Below, in pieces: positions 1 to 4,479 of a stretch of DNA of 8,178 bases. Source of the DNA: Clostridia bacterium (lineage in GTDB: Bacteria > Bacillota > Clostridia > Oscillospirales > CAG-272); assembly GCA_017452565.1 (NCBI GenBank), contig JAFTMF010000102.1, forward strand, positions 1 through 8,178. The letters run 5' to 3'. The stretch's first letter is position 1; every line of letters starts with the position of its first letter. A program made the translations under genes and the position numbers. Under the pieces are notes generated by a model, which was not told the origin of the DNA, made no database searches, and was given only the letters and a program-made list of their open reading frames with translations.

Positions 1-32
1 CAAAAATAGACAGCCGCACGTGAGCGGCTGCC
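1..32 (-). terminator. Rho-independent terminator at the window edge, reading leftward
   Basis: A 7-bp GC-rich stem (11-17 with 24-30) closes a 6-base loop. Read on the minus strand it is followed by TCTATTTTTG, a usable U-tract; the plus strand has no T-run after it. No gene lies between it and the lipoprotein stop at 187, so it would be a second, back-up terminator for that transcript or a leftover of rearranged DNA. Confidence 0.6.
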
Positions 33-61
33 TGTGATTGTAATGCGGTGTCAAACTTTCT

Positions 62-151
62 GCGCCCCTTTTAGGGGCTACGCCTGTATTTGCCCCTTCT
101 AGGGGCTGGTCAAACCACCAGTTTACTGGTGGTTATGATTTGCATAGCAAA
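62..151. repeat. Cluster of four short palindromes, REP/IS200-end-like
   Basis: Four inverted repeats lie nearly back to back. Two are almost identical: GCCCCT-TTT-AGGGGC (64-78) and GCCCCT-TCT-AGGGGC (92-106). The third is a perfect 22-base palindrome at 113-134 (AACCACCAG / CTGGTGGTT arms). The fourth is TTTGC-ATA-GCAAA (139-151). No reading frame runs through them. Hairpin groups of this kind occur as REP sequences and as subterminal hairpins of IS200/IS605 elements, so a mobile or formerly mobile non-coding element is the best guess. No transposase is visible, and the sequence may continue left of the window. Confidence 0.5.
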
Positions 152-177
152 ACGCCCGACGTTTCGTCGGGCGTTTG
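149..177 (-). terminator. Strong hairpin terminator after the FKBP lipoprotein gene
   Basis: An 11-bp perfect stem (150-160 with 166-176) with a 5-base loop sits 10 bases past the lipoprotein stop codon. On the minus strand the stem ends in TTTT before GCTATG, a short but acceptable U-tract. The plus-strand side (GTTTGTGTTATTATTT) is also T-rich, so it could work in both directions. Its position directly after the stop supports its role. Confidence 0.7.
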
Positions 178-186
178 TGTTATTAT

Positions 187-1749
187 TTAGTCAACGACCT
201 TAACCTTTGCAACCAGTGCATCGGACATCTTAACGGTCTTGAACTGGAGCTCCAGCTCGTCCTTGCCGAAGTAATCTTCCATCTGGGAAACATCGGTGAA
301 GATGGTGCCGTAGTACTGGTAGTAGTAGTACATCATGCTGGTGTCAGCCTGATAATCCTCGAAGGTCTTCTTCAGCTCTTCCTTGTATTCCTTGGAGGAG
401 AGCTTGATATCCAGCTCTTCGCAGAGGTACTCGATGAGCAGACGGCTCTTAACGGTAGCCATAGCCGGTGCAGCAGCGGTGGAGTAGATTTCCTTGTACT
501 TCTCTTCGGAGATCAGCTTCTTCAGATCGGCGTTGGACAGCTCGTCCAGGCTCTTGCCTGCAGTGCTTTCGATCAGCTGGTTAACGTACTGCTTGTACAG
601 CTTGTTTACCTCGCTCTTGGGATAGCCGTCGTACTTAGCAGCATCCTCAGCAGCGGTGAGGGCCAGATCAATCTTGATGTCCTTCAGCATTGCTTCTTCG
701 TAAGCGGAAACGGTGGTGTAAGCCTCGCCGGTGATTTCCTTTACCAGCTCGTCATTCCACTGGGGAAGGATGGTAGCAGCGTCAACGGTGAAGGTGATCT
801 TGATCTTTGCTTCAGCGTAGTCCTTGTACTTGTCAGCAACGTCCTTGGGAACGGTAACTTCCTTCTCAAGTTCGTCGTAGAGGTTAGCGCCCTTGAAGAG
901 GTCGCGGAAATCGGCGATCTTGAAGATGTCGTTGAACATCTTGTCGTCAGCTTCCTTGGCGTAGTCGAAGGAGAAGGAGCCGCTCTTGAAGAGGGTGGAG
1001 AAGTTCTTCTTGGTGTCTTCCTTATCGTCGTCGATTTCGGGAGTCTTATCTTCTTCCTTCTTCTCGGTGGTGTCGCCCTCAGCCTGTGCGGAAGGTGCGG
1101 TTTCGTCCTTCTTATCGGTGGACTCTTCGTCCTTCTTATCTTCTTCCTTTTCCTCCTCGTCCTCAACCAGCTCGAAAGCGTAGCCGATCTTTACGAGGGT
1201 ATCGTCATCAACTGTGAGACGGGAAACGGTGTTTACCTTAACGGTGAAGATTACCTCAACGCCCTGCAGCGCCTTGGTGGAGTAGGAATCGGGGAACTTA
1301 ACCTTTACTTCTACAGTATCGCCGGCCTTAGCGCCAACCAGCTGCTCTTCGAAGCCCTTGTGAGAGGGAGTGGATTCGCCCTTTTTGGTGTATGCGCCGA
1401 TGAAGGAGTCGGAGCCCAGAACCAGGTCGGCCTTTTCAGCCTTCATACCCTTGAGGGTTGCATCGTCCAGCTTCAGGCTGGAGTCGGTGGGCTTGCCCTC
1501 GTAGTTGATGTTCAGCTGGTCGCCGTTCTTAGCAGCCTCTTTGACTTCCTTGTAGTCGCCGCGGCGGTTGTTTTCCAGGAGATCGTCGATCTGCTTTTTC
1601 AGATCCTCATCGATCTTGGCCTGGCTGATGGTCAGAGTAGTGAGATCGGGCAAGCTAACGTACTTGCCGGGATTGTTGTAGGCACTGCAGCCTGCCAGAG
1701 AGCTGATCAGCAGCAGGGAAGCGGTAGCCAATGCGAGTTTGCGTTTCAT
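187..1749 (-). CDS. Trigger-factor-like FKBP-type peptidyl-prolyl isomerase lipoprotein
   Basis: Probable extracytoplasmic folding helper: a membrane-anchored lipoprotein with FKBP prolyl isomerase domains and a trigger-factor-like helical C-terminus. The start at 1749 is chosen because AAAGGAG lies 10 bases upstream and the protein then opens with a lipoprotein signal (MKRK, hydrophobic stretch, lipobox LAGC with Cys21); a longer frame to 1815 has no such support. Residues 76-175 form a good FKBP domain (GDQLNINYEG, LVLGSDSFIGAY, GFEEQLVGAKAGD, VKFPDSY, GVEVIFTVKV). Residues about 181-327 look like a second, degenerate FKBP domain, interrupted at about 196-248 by a very acidic Glu/Asp/Lys-rich segment. 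Residues 328-520 resemble the trigger factor C-terminal chaperone region (LPQWNDELVKEITG at its start). An odd Tyr-rich patch (MMYYYYQYY, 472-480) is near the end. Secreted FKBP lipoproteins of this kind are typical of Clostridia. Client proteins are unknown. Confidence 0.88.
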   Translation of the reverse strand: MKRKLALATASLLLISSLAGCSAYNNPGKYVSLPDLTTLTISQAKIDEDLKKQIDDLLENNRRGDYKEVKEAAKNGDQLNINYEGKPTDSSLKLDDATLKGMKAEKADLVLGSDSFIGAYTKKGESTPSHKGFEEQLVGAKAGDTVEVKVKFPDSYSTKALQGVEVIFTVKVNTVSRLTVDDDTLVKIGYAFELVEDEEEKEEDKKDEESTDKKDETAPSAQAEGDTTEKKEEDKTPEIDDDKEDTKKNFSTLFKSGSFSFDYAKEADDKMFNDIFKIADFRDLFKGANLYDELEKEVTVPKDVADKYKDYAEAKIKITFTVDAATILPQWNDELVKEITGEAYTTVSAYEEAMLKDIKIDLALTAAEDAAKYDGYPKSEVNKLYKQYVNQLIESTAGKSLDELSNADLKKLISEEKYKEIYSTAAAPAMATVKSRLLIEYLCEELDIKLSSKEYKEELKKTFEDYQADTSMMYYYYQYYGTIFTDVSQMEDYFGKDELELQFKTVKMSDALVAKVKVVD

Positions 1750-1829
1750 TTGGATTATGCTCCTTTGGTGAATTATATTGATAGTTCCAAAAGTCCGTAC
1801 AGCAGACTTTTGCAAAATAAACTTCTATA

Positions 1830-1858
1830 TTTATACCACAAATATTTTTAAAGTGGAA
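1830..1858 (-). promoter_or_regulatory. Probable promoter of the lipoprotein gene (extended -10)
   Basis: On the minus strand an extended -10 element TGG-TATAAA (-10 at 1830-1835, TGG at 1836-1838) sits 17 bases from a poor -35 (TTCCAC, 1853-1858). Transcription would start near 1823, giving a leader of about 75 bases. The extended -10 partly makes up for the weak -35. A CCAC/GTGG inverted repeat brackets the spacer. Confidence 0.5.
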
Positions 1859-1922
1859 GAGGTAAACCGACAAATTTACTATTTGTACATAATTTTGTGG
1901 ATTTTGACGAATCTTTTTCGCC

Positions 1923-2978
1923 TTATGCCTCGGATTCTTCGGAATAATCGTCCTCTTCGTCCTCTTCGTCCTCCTCATCGGTGCCGTCGGAGGGAGAATC
2001 GTAGGCGTCGATCATATATTTCTGTACAATCGGCCATGCGGCGTAGAGTGCCATAAACATACACAGTGCGGCGGAAATGATGAAGGGCAGGATAATGCCC
2101 ACGGGCATCAGCACCTGCATAATCATAAAGTTGAGCACCACAACCGCTGCGATGCCGAAGAATGCCAAAATGTTACGCTTGAAGCCCAAAATCGAGAAGA
2201 TCAGAGCGTTCTTGAAGATTTTGGATAGAGACAGGTCGAAGGTAAGGGCTTGGAGATAGGTATAGAAGCGCATAAAGAAGTAGAAGAGAAGGATCACAAG
2301 GCTTGCCCAGAATCCTACTACCGCCCAAGTGCCGCCTGCCAGATTCAGATAGAAGAAGTAGATATCGTAGAGCAGGAGAGCGGTGCAAACGAGATCGAGG
2401 ATACCCAGCACAAGACCCTGCTTCCAATTGCGCTTCATTGCGTAGAAGAAATCTTCTTTCATAAAGATCATTTCACCGCGGATGACGTTGCGCATAATAT
2501 AGGTGACACCCACCGTGGAAAGTCCGAAGGTGAAGAGCAGCAGTACGATACCGGCAATCAGCACGCCAAGAGCGAGGGGAGTCCAGTAAGCGATGGGCAT
2601 CTGCACGCCGTGGAGACCGAACATTGCGGCAGCTGCCGGAGAGGTAGCGCCGAAATAAGATGCACCGTACAGCGGTCCTGCCAGCGGAGAGGCGGGAATC
2701 ATCGCGGTTTTGTGCAGATTGTTACTGAGGGCCAGCATAATAATGAAGATAGGGAAGTTGGCAATCACCATCATCAGGTTCAGCGTGAAGAGACGGCGCA
2801 TATTGCGTCCGGTCAGCTTGAAGAAAAACTTAAAGTCTCGCGGTGCATCCTGATCGCCGGGATCGTCCTCCACCCGTTCCTTGCCGTACATCAAATCGAA
2901 AATGTTGAACTTTTTTCGCTGTTTTTTCGGTTGTTCTTCCAGATCGTCCAATCTGGGACGTTCATCGTATTTGCTCAA
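1923..2978 (-). CDS. DUF624 (YesL-like) family integral membrane protein
   Basis: A 351-residue membrane protein of the DUF624/YesL family. Members often lie near sugar ABC transporters, but their biochemical role is not established. The start is a TTG at 2978, 8 bases after AAGGAGG; the ATG starts further upstream have no ribosome binding site. A charged cytoplasmic N-terminus (1-60, including KKQRKKFNIFDLMYG) leads to a first membrane helix (about 64-84), an Ala/Pro/Gly-rich loop that lengthens the protein beyond the usual ~200 residues, and then the family signature: STVGVTYIMRNVIRGE followed by DFFYAMKRNWKQG. Three or four further helices follow. The protein ends in a highly acidic tail (EEDEEDEEDD region) encoded by a 9-bp tandem repeat. 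It lies 102 bases downstream of the small membrane protein gene on the same strand. No clear terminator separates it from the lipoprotein gene promoter. Family assignment is good, function unknown. Confidence 0.8.
   Translation of the reverse strand: MSKYDERPRLDDLEEQPKKQRKKFNIFDLMYGKERVEDDPGDQDAPRDFKFFFKLTGRNMRRLFTLNLMMVIANFPIFIIMLALSNNLHKTAMIPASPLAGPLYGASYFGATSPAAAAMFGLHGVQMPIAYWTPLALGVLIAGIVLLLFTFGLSTVGVTYIMRNVIRGEMIFMKEDFFYAMKRNWKQGLVLGILDLVCTALLLYDIYFFYLNLAGGTWAVVGFWASLVILLFYFFMRFYTYLQALTFDLSLSKIFKNALIFSILGFKRNILAFFGIAAVVVLNFMIMQVLMPVGIILPFIISAALCMFMALYAAWPIVQKYMIDAYDSPSDGTDEEDEEDEEDDYSEESEA
1949..1975. repeat. 9-bp tandem repeat encoding the acidic tail of the DUF624 protein
   Basis: Three consecutive 9-base units (CGTCCTCTT, CGTCCTCTT, CGTCCTCCT) occur in frame near the 3' end of the DUF624 gene and encode Glu/Asp triplets. 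Each unit is a whole number of codons, so gain or loss of copies would change the tail length without a frameshift. Confidence 0.8.
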
Positions 2979-2986
2979 AATCAAAA

Positions 2987-2993
2987 CCTCCTT
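2987..2993 (-). promoter_or_regulatory. Ribosome binding site that fixes a TTG start for the DUF624 gene
   Basis: AAGGAGG on the minus strand lies 8 bases before the TTG at 2978. Upstream ATG codons in the same frame (for example at 3002 and 3032) lack a comparable site, so the TTG start is preferred. Confidence 0.75.
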
Positions 2994-3036
2994 GAGCCGC
3001 ATTGCCGAAGATGGGCGATGCGATGGTATCATTCAA

Positions 3037-3065
3037 TCTCTATCTCCCCAAAGGAGCGGTGTAAA
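3037..3065 (-). promoter_or_regulatory. Weak candidate promoter upstream of the DUF624 gene
   Basis: In the 102-base gap after the small membrane protein gene, the minus strand reads TTTACA (3060-3065), a 17-base spacer, then TAGAGA (3037-3042). The -35 is good (5 of 6) but the -10 poor (3 of 6). The DUF624 gene may instead be co-transcribed from the promoter at 3730-3758. Confidence 0.25.
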
Positions 3066-3080
3066 ATCAAAAGGTCATCC

Positions 3081-3599
3081 TCATAGCAGTCGCAGAGGAA
3101 GGGTCAGCAGTACCAGCCCCAGATAAAAGAGGCAGCGGCACAGATAATCGCAAAGTCGGGGACCGCCAAGGACGCCGGTGCCTGCGGCACTTCGAGCAGC
3201 AACTCTTGCCAGACAGCAGAGGGGGAGCATCGTCAGCCCGCATCCCATCACGTATCGAAAATAGAGCAAACTCTGTCCCACGGCGGTATACATCCGCAAG
3301 CTGCCGTATCCCCATAGAAAGCTGCGATAGAAGAGGGGGATTTTCGGAAGCGGCGGCAATCGGGTCAGCCCTGCTGCGGCGATGGCGGCAACGATGGGCA
3401 GCTCACAGCCGATGGCAGCCGTCAGCGCCTCCCATATCGGCAGAGGGGTCAGCGACGCCGAAGAAAGGGCGGGGAGGGCAGATGCTGCGGTCAATCCCAG
3501 CAGAAAGCCCAGTGCCACAGCGGGCAGAGGATCTGCTCGTCTGCACAAACGGGCGAGTCGGGCGAGAAACGAAACCTTCGTAGCGGACATAGCGGACAT
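3081..3599 (-). CDS. Small multi-pass membrane protein, possibly SpoIIM-like
   Basis: A 172-residue, very hydrophobic protein with about five membrane segments (roughly residues 25-46, 55-77, 84-106, 108-131 and 150-170). The ATG at 3599 is supported by GAAGGAGC 8 bases upstream and by a good promoter further up, so I take it as real although its codon use is Ala/Leu-heavy. I do not recognise the family with confidence. The arrangement in the second half (proline-bracketed segment, IPLFYRSFLWGYG, then a Gly-rich helix ending in MLPLCCLARVAARSA) recalls SpoIIM, the sporulation membrane protein of the peptidoglycan-degrading DMP complex, where a PLILLLLFxRGF-type segment is followed by a similar helix. 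This likeness is by eye and weak. It is first in a minus-strand pair with the DUF624 gene. Confidence 0.65.
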   Translation of the reverse strand: MSAMSATKVSFLARLARLCRRADPLPAVALGFLLGLTAASALPALSSASLTPLPIWEALTAAIGCELPIVAAIAAAGLTRLPPLPKIPLFYRSFLWGYGSLRMYTAVGQSLLYFRYVMGCGLTMLPLCCLARVAARSAAGTGVLGGPRLCDYLCRCLFYLGLVLLTLPLRLL

Positions 3600-3607
3600 A
3601 GCGGAAG
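3581..3607. repeat. 9-bp tandem repeat carrying the start codon
   Basis: TAGCGGACA occurs twice in a row (3581-3589, 3590-3598), followed by an imperfect third copy TAGCGGAAG (3599-3607). On the minus strand the junctions create ATG codons at 3599 and 3590, so the small membrane protein begins Met-Ser-Ala-Met-Ser-Ala. Ribosome binding site spacing (8 versus 17 bases) favours the first ATG. Confidence 0.8.
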
Positions 3608-3729
3608 CTCCTTCAAAGCGGATTTTCTACCACTATATGATTCATCCCAGCGGGTTATGAAGCCCCGCTTTTGCCGATGCCCGAGTCAGAAACCCAAGCG
3701 CACGCCTGCCGATCCTGCGGATAAATACT

Positions 3730-3758
3730 ATTCTAACACATTTCGGGATTTTTTGCAA
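3730..3758 (-). promoter_or_regulatory. Promoter for the minus-strand membrane protein genes
   Basis: The minus strand shows TTGCAA (3753-3758), exactly 17 bases, then TAGAAT (3730-3735), with a TG one base before the -10. This is a good sigma-A-type match. The predicted start near 3723 gives a leader of about 120 bases before the ATG at 3599. The leader can form a small GCGGG/CCCGC hairpin but shows no riboswitch or T-box motif that I recognise. Confidence 0.65.
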
Positions 3759-3776
3759 CATTTATTGCAATATTTA
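3753..3776. repeat. 12-bp tandem repeat with TTGCAA palindromes, candidate operator
   Basis: TTGCAACATTTA (3753-3764) is followed directly by TTGCAATATTTA (3765-3776), differing at one base. Each unit contains the self-complementary TTGCAA. The repeat covers the minus-strand -35 box and lies about 24 bases upstream of the plus-strand -35 box, a position suited to a regulator acting on both divergent promoters. The regulator role is inference. Confidence 0.45.
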
Positions 3777-3799
3777 TAGGAAAAAAAGTCGGTTGAATC

Positions 3800-3828
3800 T
3801 TGCATTATTCACAGAAAAGTGGTATACT
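3800..3828 (+). promoter_or_regulatory. Promoter of the acetyltransferase-ktrB-ktrA operon
   Basis: TTGCAT (3800-3805), a 17-base spacer and TATACT (3823-3828) with an extended TGG give a good vegetative promoter. Transcription from about 3835 leaves only about 30 bases before the GTG start at 3865. That is too short for a c-di-AMP (ydaO-type) riboswitch, which often precedes K+ uptake genes in this phylum. Confidence 0.7.
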
Positions 3829-3864
3829 GAATGATATAGTAAAAGAGGAAAGAAGGGGAGTTCT

Positions 3865-4479
3865 GTGATACGGTATTTTGAAAAGCTGCGATCCACTCTG
3901 CCTGTGATCGAGACCCCCCGTCTCATCCTGCGGCAAATGGAGCGGAGCGATACCGCCGATATGTACGAATATTCGCGGCTGAGCGAAACTACCCGCTATC
4001 TTCTTTGGAATCCTCACCCCTCCCCCGAGTACACACGAGCTTATCTGACGATGATCGGCAGATTCTACCGCAAAGGCGAGTTTTACGATTGGGCGGTGGT
4101 GGAAAAGGCGTCGGGGCGAATGATCGGCACCTGCGGCTTTGCAAGGCTGGAGCAAAACCACCGCATCGGCGAGATCGGCTACGTGCTGAATCCCGCCTAT
4201 CACGGCAGAGGCTATGCTACCGAAGCGGCATCGGCGGTGATCCGTTACGGCTTCGAAACGCTGGGACTCAACCGCATCGAAGGACGGTATATGGTAGAAA
4301 ATATCGCCTCCCGCCGCGTGATGGAGCATTGCGGATTGGTATTCGAAGGTGTCCTTCGCCAATCAATGATGGTGAAAGGGCGGTTTCGGGATATCGGTCT
4401 GTGCTCGCTTCTGCTGGAGGATTATCAATCCAAAATGGCAGATGCCTCCCGCTCTGCCGTTACTGATTGGAGGCAATGA
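3865..4479 (+). CDS. GNAT-family acetyltransferase, RimJ/RimL type
   Basis: A 204-residue acetyltransferase that transfers an acetyl group from acetyl-CoA to an amine; the substrate cannot be told from sequence. Family hallmarks are visible: the TPRLILR opening (17-23) followed by acidic residues, GRMIGTCGF (84-92), the acetyl-CoA-binding stretch GEIGYVLNPAYHGRGYATEA (102-121, with the R-G-x-A pyrophosphate loop at HGRGYA), and the C-terminal N-x-A-S-x-x-V-M-x-x-x-G-L pattern (about 145-159) typical of RimJ/RimL-like enzymes. The start is GTG at 3865, with a purine-rich AAGGGGAG just upstream; no ATG lies near. The last 20 or so residues are non-conserved. Its TGA overlaps the ktrB start by one base and the ktrB ribosome binding site lies inside its last codons, so the two are translationally coupled. 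The nearest protein-level candidates are ribosomal protein N-terminal acetyltransferases, but that is only a family default. Confidence 0.88.
   Translation: MIRYFEKLRSTLPVIETPRLILRQMERSDTADMYEYSRLSETTRYLLWNPHPSPEYTRAYLTMIGRFYRKGEFYDWAVVEKASGRMIGTCGFARLEQNHRIGEIGYVLNPAYHGRGYATEAASAVIRYGFETLGLNRIEGRYMVENIASRRVMEHCGLVFEGVLRQSMMVKGRFRDIGLCSLLLEDYQSKMADASRSAVTDWRQ

Noticed and set aside
64..134. A CRISPR array
   Set aside because: The repeats are short palindromes of differing sequence, with no constant 28-36 base repeat and no equal-length spacers.
175..1851. A 558-codon open frame on the plus strand opposite the FKBP lipoprotein gene
   Set aside because: It is antisense to a gene with a ribosome binding site, lipobox and FKBP motifs. 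It has no ribosome binding site, reads as low-complexity Leu/Val/Gly, and stays open because the codon use of the minus-strand gene avoids codons whose complements are stops.
1870..1886. A terminator for the DUF624 gene (ACAAAT-TTACT-ATTTGT)
   Set aside because: The stem is only six A/T-rich pairs and would be too weak; no better hairpin was found between the stop at 1923 and the lipoprotein promoter.
2250..3086. A 278-codon plus-strand frame opposite the DUF624 gene
   Set aside because: The opposite strand has a recognisable membrane family and ribosome binding site; the plus frame shows no domain and a His/Glu/Gln-rich composition typical of a shadow.
3206..3660. Two plus-strand frames opposite the small membrane protein
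   Set aside because: They lack ribosome binding sites and domain features. The minus frame has a binding site, a promoter and regular hydrophobic segments.
3600..3722. A riboswitch or T-box in the leader of the small membrane protein gene
   Set aside because: The ~120-base leader has one small GCGGG/CCCGC hairpin but no T-box core, no recognisable aptamer motif and no terminator/antiterminator pair.
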